A stretch of DNA of 61,042 nt from Chloroflexota bacterium (GTDB lineage: Bacteria > Chloroflexota > Anaerolineae > Aggregatilineales > Phototrophicaceae): assembly GCA_026713245.1 (NCBI GenBank), contig JAPOOU010000240.1, positions 1 to 61,042 on the forward strand, read 5' to 3'. The notes beneath the pieces were generated by a model, which was not told where the DNA came from, made no database searches, and worked only from the letters and a program-made list of their open reading frames with translations. Below are positions 1 to 7,183 of the stretch, piece after piece; the first letter of the stretch is position 1, and each line of letters starts with the position of its first letter. A program made the position numbers and the translations under genes.

Positions 1-1
1 A

Positions 2-1147
2 AAGACCGGCATCTCGCACTGGGTGGAACACATGATGTTCAAGGGCAGCGAGCGCTTCCCGGCCGGCATGCTCGACCGCGAAATCGACCGCGCCGGCGGC
101 CAATGGAACGCCTTCACCTTCATGGATTACACCATGTACTTCGAGACCTTGCCCGCCGACAAGATCGAGATCGCGATGGCTGCGGAAGCCGACCGCATGG
201 CGAACGCCGTTTTTGATCCCGACGAGACCGATTCGGAACGCACGGTCATCATCTCCGAGCGACAAGGGCTGGAGAACCAGCCGACCTTCTGGCTGGCCGA
301 GGAAGTGCGTGGCGCGGCCTTCCGCGTTCACGGCTATCATCACGAGATCATCGGCGACGATGTCGACCTGCGCAGCATGACGCGGGACGATCTCTATGAC
401 CATTATCGCCGCCATTACTGTCCAGCTAATGCCGTGGCCGTGGCCGTGGGCGCATTTGACAGCGATGACATGCTCGCGAAGATTGAGAGCCTTTACGGCT
501 CAATCGAGTTCCGAGAGGCGCCGGCGCTCTTCGCGCGGGCTGAACCGGCTCAGCAGGGAGAACGGCGGGTATGGGTCGAACGCCCCGGCAAGACGGCGTT
601 CTACGAGATCTGCCACCGCATACCCAAGGCCGCGCACGAAGACTGGGTCAAGCTCAAAGTGCTGGACAATGTCTTGAGCGGATCGGGCGGCGCTTCGGAC
701 AACAAAACCAGCCGCTTGTATCAAGCGCTGGTGAAGACGGAGATCGCCGCGAGCGTCGGGGCAATGATCGTCCCGACCATCGATCCTTATCTTTACAGCA
801 TCATCGTGACCTTGCGGGACGAACGCAGCCCGGCAGAGGCGGAAGAAGTCCTGCTGGGAGAAATCGCGCGCTTGCAGGAGCATGGCATAAGCCGGGAAGA
901 ATTGAGCAAGGCGCGCAAACAAGCCAAAGCGGCTTTCGCTTACAGCACGGAAAGCGTCACCGAACAAGCTTATTGGCTGGCGCAATCCTTCATATTGGAT
1001 AAGGAAGATTGGTTTGAGGGCTACCTGGATCGCTTGACCCGCGTTTCAGCGGATGACGTCGTGGATGTCGCCAGGCGCTACCTGGTTCCGAAGGGACGTG
1101 TTGTAGGCATCCTGCAGCCAAGCGATCCCGCAGCGGAGGGGGAATAG
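2..1147 (+). CDS. M16 family zinc peptidase, catalytic subunit (5' truncated)
   Basis: The reading frame is open to the left edge, so the N-terminus is missing. In frame before the first usable GTG is H-W-V-E-H (bases 17-31), the HxxEH zinc and catalytic motif of M16 (pitrilysin/processing peptidase) enzymes. About 75 residues later comes SERTVIISERQ, whose second Glu fits the third zinc ligand. The rest has the usual M16 second-domain features. The gene ends two bases before a second M16 gene, the arrangement of bacterial heterodimeric M16 pairs in which this subunit does the cutting. The substrate is not evident; family members degrade short peptides or process precursors. The cellular location cannot be read because the N-terminus is absent. 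Confidence 0.93.
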   Translation, partial: KTGISHWVEHMMFKGSERFPAGMLDREIDRAGGQWNAFTFMDYTMYFETLPADKIEIAMAAEADRMANAVFDPDETDSERTVIISERQGLENQPTFWLAEEVRGAAFRVHGYHHEIIGDDVDLRSMTRDDLYDHYRRHYCPANAVAVAVGAFDSDDMLAKIESLYGSIEFREAPALFARAEPAQQGERRVWVERPGKTAFYEICHRIPKAAHEDWVKLKVLDNVLSGSGGASDNKTSRLYQALVKTEIAASVGAMIVPTIDPYLYSIIVTLRDERSPAEAEEVLLGEIARLQEHGISREELSKARKQAKAAFAYSTESVTEQAYWLAQSFILDKEDWFEGYLDRLTRVSADDVVDVARRYLVPKGRVVGILQPSDPAAEGE

Positions 1148-1149
1148 CC

Positions 1150-2442
1150 ATGTCCGCGTTCGCAGCCAGCATTCCCAAGGAAAGCAATATCAATCGCGTC
1201 GAGTTTGACAACGGCATGGTTCTGCTCGTTTATGAGAACAGAGCGGTCGAGTCTGTCAATATCACCGCCTCGCTTCACGCCGGCAGCATCTACGAAGGGC
1301 CGGAGCGCAGCGGCCTGGCTTCGTTAGCGGCTAGCGCGCTGCTGACGGGCACGGAGGATCGCAGCTTCGACGAGATTCACGCGTCGCTGGAGAATATCGG
1401 CGCGGAATTGAGCATGCGCGGGCATATACACAAGCTGGGTTTGTTCGGCAAGGCTTTGGCGGAAGACCTGCGGCCGCTTATGGAAACGGCAAGCGAGGCG
1501 CTGCGCTATCCCAGCTTTCCATCCGAGCATGTTGAGCGCCTGCGCGGGGAAAGACTGACCTGGCTGCAATACAGCAGCTTCGACACGCGCTACCGCGCGG
1601 GAAAAGCCATGCGACAAGCGCTGTACCCGGCTTCTCATCCCTATCATTACGGCACCTACGGCGACGAGGGGACAATCGGGGGCATCACTAAAGCGGATCT
1701 GTCGGCTTTCCATGCGCGACATATGGGTCCCGGTGGCATGATCATGGTCATTGTCGGGGATGTCGATACGCAGGACGCCGTTCGTCTGGTCGGCGAGACC
1801 CTGGGCGACTGGCGCAATCCCGAGCAATCGCAGGTCGCCCGCGCCGATTTTCCTGACGCGCCGAGCGTGACGGAACGGCAGACGGTCTTTGTACCCGGGA
1901 AGACGCAATGCGATATCAGCATGGGCGCCCTGGGACCGGCCCGGGGAGCGGCGGACTACCTGGCCGCTCAAATCGCCAACAGCGTCTTGGGCGAATTCGG
2001 CATGATGGGCCGCATCGGCAAGAGCGTACGCGAAGAACAGGGCTTGGCATATTATGCATATAGCCATCTGGGAGGCGGGCATGGTCCCGATCCCTGGATT
2101 GTCAGCGCCGGCGTGAATCCCGACCATGTCGACAAGGCGATCGACAGCATCCTGGCCGAGATTGAGCGTTTGGTGAGCGAAGCGGTTTCGGATGAGGATT
2201 TGGCGGATAATCAGAGCTACTTCACCGGCCGCCTGCCGCTGCGGCTGGAGAGCAATGAAGGGATCTCCTCGCAGATCCACGCCATGGAGAGCTACAAGCT
2301 GGGTCTCAATTATCTGGCGGAGTACAAGGACATGATTTACCGGATCAGCGGAGACGATGTGCTGAAGGCAGCCCAGCGCTATCTTGATCCGAAGAACATG
2401 GTGATCGCTGTCGCCGGGCCGGCGCCCGATAGCGCAGGTTGA
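1150..2442 (+). CDS. M16 family peptidase-like partner subunit (zinc motif absent)
   Basis: 430 residues with the two-domain M16 layout. Where active subunits carry HxxEH, this one reads GLASLAASALLTGT, so neither zinc histidine nor the catalytic Glu is present. The C-terminal half keeps the conserved region around GLAYYAYSHLGGG used to bind substrate. By analogy with other bacterial M16 pairs it should be the non-catalytic half of the heterodimer with the gene just upstream, to which it is translationally close (stop TAG, then ATG two bases on). No signal peptide is evident at the ATG chosen. Confidence 0.9.
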   Translation: MSAFAASIPKESNINRVEFDNGMVLLVYENRAVESVNITASLHAGSIYEGPERSGLASLAASALLTGTEDRSFDEIHASLENIGAELSMRGHIHKLGLFGKALAEDLRPLMETASEALRYPSFPSEHVERLRGERLTWLQYSSFDTRYRAGKAMRQALYPASHPYHYGTYGDEGTIGGITKADLSAFHARHMGPGGMIMVIVGDVDTQDAVRLVGETLGDWRNPEQSQVARADFPDAPSVTERQTVFVPGKTQCDISMGALGPARGAADYLAAQIANSVLGEFGMMGRIGKSVREEQGLAYYAYSHLGGGHGPDPWIVSAGVNPDHVDKAIDSILAEIERLVSEAVSDEDLADNQSYFTGRLPLRLESNEGISSQIHAMESYKLGLNYLAEYKDMIYRISGDDVLKAAQRYLDPKNMVIAVAGPAPDSAG

Positions 2443-2657
2443 AGAGCTGGGCGCAGGCGCCAAGCAGGCTCTTCTTGACGAACTGCATGGCTTGTCAGGC
2501 TTGTCCGCTACTCTGGAAGTCGCACCCACCTTCAGTCTACCCCCCTCAATCCCCCCATAGCAATGGGGGGAAGCTTGTTTCGACGTTGCCTCAACTCGAG
2601 TTTTATGATGCTGCAAGTATGAATAGCTGCATTTTTCAAGCGCGGGCGCACTACGTT

Positions 2658-2741
2658 AGCTCCCCTTCTCCTATTGTGGGAATTCCGCCCCCCGTTTAGC
2701 GTGGGGCCGAGGGGGGCACAGGGCCGGGAGATGAGGGGTGC
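2658..2741 (-). repeat. Dispersed C-rich repeat (R2 family), inverted full copy
   Basis: Read on the minus strand this runs CCCGGCCC, then a gccccc block, then CGCTAAACGGGGGGCGG, and ends AAGGGGAGCT. The same order is seen at 24647-24732 and 37433-37523. The core forms a C5/G5 hairpin around a CGCTAAA loop. Confidence 0.8.
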
Positions 2742-2828
2742 AAGAACAACTGCAATCATCACAGTAGCGGACAAGACTTGTAGGCGCAACTCTGTGAGTC
2801 GCCTGCTACTAGCTCAGTTTCAACTCAT

Positions 2829-2873
2829 CGGGCGATCCATCGGGTCGCGTAGACACTGACCATCGATCGCCCA
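2829..2873 (+). repeat. GTCGCGTAGACACTGACC repeat (R3 family)
   Basis: Carries GGTCGCGTAGACACTGACC between GGGCGATCCATC and GATCGCCC. The same words recur at about 6391-6416 and 30620-30690, and on the other strand at 14041-14092. Confidence 0.65.
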
Positions 2874-2939
2874 TACCGGGTGCCAGGTGATTGTTGTGCT
2901 TTATTTCAACCAACTTCGACGCACTACCTATGTTACTCT

Positions 2940-2968
2940 CTGGCAGAGCGCGTCATCGGTAGTATAAT
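2940..2968 (+). promoter_or_regulatory. Candidate sigma70-type promoter for fabF
   Basis: CTGGCA (2940-2945, four of six matches to TTGACA) is followed after 17 bases by a perfect TATAAT (2963-2968), about 60 bases before the fabF ATG. Confidence 0.5.
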
Positions 2969-3027
2969 CGAAAGTCGGAGTAAGCTCTGATCGGCCGTAG
3001 GCGGCTTGCGGAAAAGAAAGTCTGTGC

Positions 3028-4269
3028 ATGGCTGAAAAACGCGTGGTCATCACTGGAATGGGGCTGGTCTGTCCCTGCGGCAACAATGTCGACGACGCCT
3101 GGGCGAATATACGCGCTGGCAAGTCCGGCATCGACTGGATCAGCTTGTTCGACACGGATCTGGTTGAAAACCGGGTGGCGGGCGAAGTCAAGGATCTGGA
3201 TCTGATCGCTAAATTCGGCAAGCGCGAAGTCCGCCGGATGGACCGGGCGCAGATGCTGGCGCTGGTGGCCGCGGAGGAAGCGCTCAACGATGCCGAGATC
3301 ACGATCGACGACGACAACAAATACGATGTTGGCGTTGTGGTCGGGTCCGGCATCGGGGGCATCGTCACCGTTGTACAGGCGCTGCAGGGCTTCGAAGCCA
3401 AGGGTCACCGCGGGGTAAGCCCGGTGATCGTGCCCGCCCTGCTGCATGACGGGATCAGCTCGCGCGTGTCCATGCACTTTGGGCTGAAGGGTCCCAACTA
3501 CAATATCACGGCGGCTTGCGCGACCAGCAACAATTCTCTGGGCGACGCCGCCGACCTGATCCGCATGGGTCGCGCCAAGATGATGGTAGCCGGCGGCAGT
3601 GAAGCCTGCATCATGCCGATGGTCATCAGCGGCTTTAACAATATGAAAGTCTTGACAAATACGGAGGACATTCCCGACAAAGCGGCGCGCCCCTTCGACG
3701 CCAATCGCGACGGATTCGTCGCGGCCGAAGGCGCCGCTTTGCTGATCCTGGAAGACCTTGAGCACGCGCTGGCGCGCGGCGTGCAGATCTACGCCGAGTT
3801 GACCGGCTATGGTCACACTTCGGACGCCTTTCATGTGACGGCGCCCAATCCCGACGGCGTCGACGCGGCGGAAGCCATGCGACGCGCCCTGCGCGAAGCG
3901 CGGCTTGAGCCGGGCGGAATTGACTATATCAACGCGCACGGCACCGGCACGCAACTCAATGACAAGAGTGAAACCCTAGCCATCAAGCTGGCGCTGGGCG
4001 AACAAGCCTACCACATTCCCATTAGCTCAACCAAATCAATGACGGGTCATATTCTGGGCGCTACCGCGGCGACGGAAGCGATCTTCGCGGTCAAGTCGAT
4101 AGCGGACAATTTCATTCCGCCGACTATCAATCTCGAGACGCCCGATCCGGATTGTGATCTTGACTACACGCCCATCGTCGGCAAATCGCATCCCATCAAC
4201 CATGTGTTGAGCAATTCTTTCGGCTTCGGCGGCCACAATACCGCTGTCGTCATCAGCCGGTACGGGTAA
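3028..4269 (+). CDS. fabF: 3-oxoacyl-ACP synthase II (FabF/KAS II)
   Basis: Condenses malonyl-ACP with acyl-ACP in fatty acid elongation. 413 residues, the normal family length. The catalytic triad and lysine can be placed: Cys164 in AACATSNN, His304 in NAHGTGT, Lys336 and His341 in STKSMTGH, each one residue on from the E. coli FabF positions. The glycine-rich SFGFGGHN end is intact. It stands alone, with its own promoter-like sequence upstream and convergent minus-strand genes downstream, so it is not in a fab operon here. A secondary-metabolite KS is less likely because the chain is short and stand-alone. Confidence 0.95.
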   Translation: MAEKRVVITGMGLVCPCGNNVDDAWANIRAGKSGIDWISLFDTDLVENRVAGEVKDLDLIAKFGKREVRRMDRAQMLALVAAEEALNDAEITIDDDNKYDVGVVVGSGIGGIVTVVQALQGFEAKGHRGVSPVIVPALLHDGISSRVSMHFGLKGPNYNITAACATSNNSLGDAADLIRMGRAKMMVAGGSEACIMPMVISGFNNMKVLTNTEDIPDKAARPFDANRDGFVAAEGAALLILEDLEHALARGVQIYAELTGYGHTSDAFHVTAPNPDGVDAAEAMRRALREARLEPGGIDYINAHGTGTQLNDKSETLAIKLALGEQAYHIPISSTKSMTGHILGATAATEAIFAVKSIADNFIPPTINLETPDPDCDLDYTPIVGKSHPINHVLSNSFGFGGHNTAVVISRYG

Positions 4270-4278
4270 TTCACAGCG

Positions 4279-4794
4279 CTAATTCGCTACGATCTGCGCG
4301 AGGATCTCCTCATAGGCTCTATCCGCCAGCAGTCGGATTTCGTCGTCGTTGCGATCTTGAATCGGATGCGGCACAAAGTGAGCCGCGGGCGCGAAACCGA
4401 GGGCGACTCCCTGCGCTTCCGCCGCTTCTACAAATTCGCTTGAGGCGATGAACACGCCCGGGATGCCGCGTGATTCCAGGTCACTGATGTCATGCACACT
4501 GCACGACGTACAGGATCCTCAATCAGCGAGCGCCTCGATAACCAGGTCGCACTCGCGCGCGATCTGAAAGGTCAAGTCCGCGGGCGCGATTCGCGTAAAT
4601 GTCGGCTTGCGATAGCGCCGAACCTCGATGCCGCCGTCGTCTAGGTGTTGCTCCAGGCGGTCGAGAAAGACATCTCCTCGTGGCTTCGAGATATCCAGCA
4701 GCGCCACAATTTTGCCTGCCAACGCAGGCACTCGCGGCAATCGCTCTCGTTGCGCCGGCTGCAATTCCCCGGTTGGATCCAGAATCGTGGACAT
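4279..4794 (-). CDS. UGSC-family selenoprotein (in-frame TGA read as selenocysteine)
   Basis: The frame runs from ATG at 4794 (preceded by AAAGGAG, 7 bases away) through a TGA at 4519-4521 to a TAA, 171 residues with residue 92 encoded by TGA. Around it the protein reads EALAD-U-GSCTSCSVHD, the defining U/C-G-S-C motif of the UGSC family; Cys homologues have LADCGSCTSCS at this place. The sequence on both sides of the TGA continues the same domain, ending near VPHPIQDRNDDEI. A hairpin that fits a bacterial SECIS lies 11 bases downstream. selB is present 18 kb away. The biochemical role of UGSC proteins is not established; the Sec/Cys cluster suggests thiol redox chemistry. It is the second gene of an operon with the thioredoxin-fold fusion gene. 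A standard gene caller would split it into two ORFs of 91 and 72 codons. Confidence 0.9.
4489..4507 (-). promoter_or_regulatory. Candidate bacterial SECIS hairpin of the UGSC gene
   Basis: On the minus strand, 11 bases after the TGA, GTCGTGCA pairs with TGCATGAC around a GTG loop (8 pairs, one of them G-U). The loop begins with G about 19 bases after the TGA, inside the range described for bacterial SECIS elements (roughly 16-37 bases, G among the first loop bases). It lies within the coding region as expected. Confidence 0.65.
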
Positions 4795-4822
4795 ATTGCG
4801 CTCCTTTAACTTACGGACAATA

Positions 4823-6268
4823 TCAAGACTTGATCGCCACCGTTACCGGCGAGCTGCCTTTGGATCCAGTCGCAGCCCAGCCGCCAATCACCGCGGACCA
4901 CATGCCGGCGGAACCGCCGGTGTGGACAATTAACAGACTGTCGGGCGCGAACTTTGCCAAGCGGCGGCCCGCAAAAGACGCCGGGATGCCCTCGGCGATG
5001 CCAGCGGCGCCGCGAATCAAATCCGAGCCGTCGAAGCTCAGACATTCGTCAAGCTCTTCGCGGAAGCGCGCCTTGCTCCAGCCGGCTTCGCGGAAGACGC
5101 GCATGTGCTCTGGCGTGACAATCAGCAGCGCGCTGGCGCCCCCAAAGTCTTTGGCATGCTTGACTGTGCGCAAGGTCATGGCCTGGCTGCGCGTCAATGA
5201 CTTTGGCTCGCGAGACTTTTGATCGGCGATGCCGTGGACGCCGTCGCCGGCGAACAATGTCACGGTCGATTGTTCCGGCCGAAATCCGCGTTCGACCGCC
5301 AGCGATTCCCAATATGAGTCATGTTCGCGCTCGGGAAAACAGAAGCCGACTTTACCCGGCTGCCCGAGCGCGGCGCGATCGACGCCCCCGGGTTTGCCTC
5401 CGCCGACATTTCGGATTACCAGTTGCAGGGCGCGCCCAATGGTCGAATTGGCTCGGTTCCCCTGCCCCAGCGCATTGGTGCTCCAGTTCATCCCGATTTC
5501 CTCGATGATTGGTCCGTTGACGATGATGACGGGGCCCGAGAAATAGGTCGTCGCCAGCAGCCCGTGCATACAGAATGCGTCCAGGCAAGCGGCTTCTACC
5601 GCAGCCAACACAACCGGAAGATATTCGGGTTTACAGCCCGCCATCACCGCGTTAATGGCGACTTTCTCCACAGTGCAGGGGGCCCGATCGGGCGGGATCA
5701 CGCCCACTATTTCGTCCGGCGCGCGGGTTGTTCCGCCTAACATACGCGAAACGCGATCTTCGGTCGGCGGCACCAGGGGCAAGCCGTCGGACCAGCCACG
5801 CTCAAACATGAGTTCATGGACGTCTTCCAACTCGGCGACATCAATGCGGCGCGCTTGCAGAACCGTGTCGCCAAACTTGTAAGCGAGCTTCTCCGGCATG
5901 CCGGGTTCAACTGTCCTGGAACCGCAGCCGGGACTGAATTGGGGAAGGTGCGCGCTCAGCGCGGGAATACCGGTCAGGCGGCGCCAGTCGTCCCGCAACC
6001 AGCCGACAAGGCGTTCCTGTTCGACGCCATCCTGGCATGCGATCAGCGTGGGTACCGTTTCGATGTTCAAGCGATAGGATTGTTCAAGTTCGCGATCGTC
6101 TATGACATCGGGGACCCCGGCCGGGAACTGTGGGTTGTCCTGCGATATCACAGTCAGCGGGCAAGATAGCAGCATTTCGGCGATCGCCGGCTGTATCAAC
6201 CGGCAGGTATTGCAATCTTTCTTCACTATCAGCAGAAAGCCGCTGAAGCCTTGAGGGATTACAGTCAT
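4823..6268 (-). CDS. Thioredoxin-fold protein fused to a UGSC-associated domain
   Basis: 481 residues from the ATG at 6268. That start is preferred to one at 6322 because a good promoter lies between them and AAGGAG precedes it, though at a long spacing. Residues 1-110 look like a thioredoxin fold: a hydrophobic strand, then Cys19-Asn-Thr-Cys22, then a cis-proline-type TVPTL with Pro73. From about residue 170 a long conserved domain begins (FERGWSDGLPLVPP; EKVAINAVMAGCKPEYLPVV), rich in conserved Cys and Gly, that I know only as a companion of UGSC proteins. It ends 28 bases before the UGSC selenoprotein, so the two are co-transcribed. The inferred role is a redox partner that reduces or loads the selenoprotein; the substrate is unknown. 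No signal peptide, so cytoplasmic. Confidence 0.75.
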   Translation of the reverse strand: MTVIPQGFSGFLLIVKKDCNTCRLIQPAIAEMLLSCPLTVISQDNPQFPAGVPDVIDDRELEQSYRLNIETVPTLIACQDGVEQERLVGWLRDDWRRLTGIPALSAHLPQFSPGCGSRTVEPGMPEKLAYKFGDTVLQARRIDVAELEDVHELMFERGWSDGLPLVPPTEDRVSRMLGGTTRAPDEIVGVIPPDRAPCTVEKVAINAVMAGCKPEYLPVVLAAVEAACLDAFCMHGLLATTYFSGPVIIVNGPIIEEIGMNWSTNALGQGNRANSTIGRALQLVIRNVGGGKPGGVDRAALGQPGKVGFCFPEREHDSYWESLAVERGFRPEQSTVTLFAGDGVHGIADQKSREPKSLTRSQAMTLRTVKHAKDFGGASALLIVTPEHMRVFREAGWSKARFREELDECLSFDGSDLIRGAAGIAEGIPASFAGRRLAKFAPDSLLIVHTGGSAGMWSAVIGGWAATGSKGSSPVTVAIKS

Positions 6269-6298
6269 GGGGTATGCAGCCAACTCCTTTTGGCAGCC

Positions 6299-6328
6299 AT
6301 TGTAACCTCTACTCAGGTCCATTTACAA
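6299..6328 (-). promoter_or_regulatory. Candidate promoter of the thioredoxin-UGSC operon
   Basis: On the minus strand TTGTAA (6323-6328) and TACAAT (6299-6304) are 18 bases apart. Transcription would begin near 6292, leaving a ~25-base leader before the ATG at 6268 and excluding the longer 6322 start. Confidence 0.5.
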
Positions 6329-6370
6329 ATGTGATTGGCAGTGTATCCATTTCGGTTGAAACAAAGACCT

Positions 6371-6416
6371 TAACCACCGAGAGCGCCGAGGGTCGCATAG
6401 ACACTGACCGTCAAAC
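6371..6416 (+). repeat. Repeat mosaic: AACCACCGAG-type and GTCGCATAGACACTGACC
   Basis: TTAACCACCGAGAGCGCCGAG runs straight into GGGTCGCATAGACACTGACC. The first part recurs near 59696-59716 and inverted at 31225-31252. The second part belongs to the R3 family seen at 2829 and 30620. Confidence 0.55.
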
Positions 6417-6449
6417 GCCCCTACAGTTCGTCCCTGTTGATGATGGTCG

Positions 6450-6593
6450 TTACTTATCTTGCGCTAACTCCAGATGATTGCAAACAGCAAAGAATCGATT
6501 TATGCTGACTATATTGAAATGCATCCATAGCGAGACGATCAAACCGAAGGCCAGCGTGATGATATGCCAGTTCTTCGCCAATTTATCGACCAT
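6450..6593 (-). CDS. Small single-pass membrane protein, 47 residues
   Basis: A short frame with a strong start: GGAGGAG lies 4-5 bases before the ATG at 6593. The protein has a basic N-terminus (MVDKLAKNW) followed by one hydrophobic segment of about 20 residues (IITLAFGLIVSLWMHFNIV) and a polar tail. It sits alone on the minus strand between the thioredoxin operon and a divergent small membrane protein gene. I do not recognise a family. The ribosome site and membrane segment support a real gene, but there is no homology evidence. Confidence 0.55.
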   Translation of the reverse strand: MVDKLAKNWHIITLAFGLIVSLWMHFNIVSINRFFAVCNHLELAQDK

Positions 6594-6667
6594 GATCTCC
6601 TCCTGAATGTTGACCAGTTGATAGTGTACAATAGAATTTTTTATCGGACGCTATCTGTGGAGGCATC

Positions 6668-7000
6668 ATGGAATATAACGACAATCGCAAGGCGTCTCAG
6701 GGTCTGATTGACCCGCCCAGCCGGCTCAAGATCGCGAAGCCGCGCCAAGCGCATCCGGTCGTGATGGACCACAGCCCGCCAGAGCCGCCGCTGGAGGTGA
6801 TCGTCAATCAGGAGCGCCCGTTGACCGTCTATGTCGCGGGCGATAAAACGCGCTTGCCCGGCGATGTGCTGTGGGCAATCGCGCTGAGCGGCGCGATTCT
6901 GGGGCTGGTCTTGATACTCATTCTGCCCTCGCCATCGATCTATCATCAGATTTTCTGGGCGCTGGCGCTGTTGACACTGGTGGTCGCCATCAGACGCTGA
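6668..7000 (+). CDS. Hypothetical membrane protein, 110 residues
   Basis: ATG at 6668 is preceded by GGAGG at a good spacing. The first ~65 residues are polar and proline-rich (PPSRLKIAKPRQ, SPPEPPLEVIV), and the rest has two hydrophobic segments (about residues 67-86 and 92-107) ending in Arg-Arg. This predicts a cytoplasmic tail with a membrane hairpin. No family recognised. It is followed 48 bases later by another tiny membrane protein on the same strand, with which it probably shares a transcript. Confidence 0.65.
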   Translation: MEYNDNRKASQGLIDPPSRLKIAKPRQAHPVVMDHSPPEPPLEVIVNQERPLTVYVAGDKTRLPGDVLWAIALSGAILGLVLILILPSPSIYHQIFWALALLTLVVAIRR

Positions 7001-7048
7001 AATAGCCCCCCATGAAGGAATGGCGGCAGCAAATGCCGGATGGTCATC

Positions 7049-7177
7049 ATGAAACTGGGCGATATCTTCAAGGAAGGATCGGAGGCTCGCAAGCGCTTTG
7101 CCCAGTTTTATGCTGTCATTGCGATTGTGATCATCGTGTTGGCGCTTGTTCTGCTGGCGCTCGCCACGCGGGGATAG
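7049..7177 (+). CDS. Small single-pass membrane protein, 42 residues
   Basis: The frame MKLGDIFKEGSEARKRFAQF, then about 20 hydrophobic residues (AVIAIVIIVLALVLLALA), then TRG and a stop. The amphipathic charged N-terminus and single membrane segment look like a genuine small membrane protein. The ribosome site is weak. An overlapping frame from 7012 in another phase lacks any such pattern and is rejected. Function unknown. Confidence 0.5.
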   Translation: MKLGDIFKEGSEARKRFAQFYAVIAIVIIVLALVLLALATRG

Positions 7178-7183
7178 GCCATT

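Larger units (their letters stand above)
2443..3027. other. Intergenic region with repeats and fabF promoter
   Basis: No gene supported. It holds a short C-rich hairpin repeat (about 2538-2573), a full inverted copy of the same family (2658-2741), a copy of the GTCGCGTAGACACTGACC-type repeat (about 2829-2873), and a promoter-like sequence near the right end. Confidence 0.7.

Noticed and set aside
1324..2616. Long minus-strand open frame opposite the M16 partner
   Set aside because: Antisense shadow with no recognisable domain; runs into an intergenic repeat.
2439..2699. Small plus-strand frame after the M16 pair
   Set aside because: Translates repeat sequence with no ribosome site or recognisable pattern.
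4279..4794. Two separate small genes or a pseudogene at the TGA
   Set aside because: The second half has no ribosome site, both halves align with one domain, and the TGA falls exactly on the Sec/Cys position.
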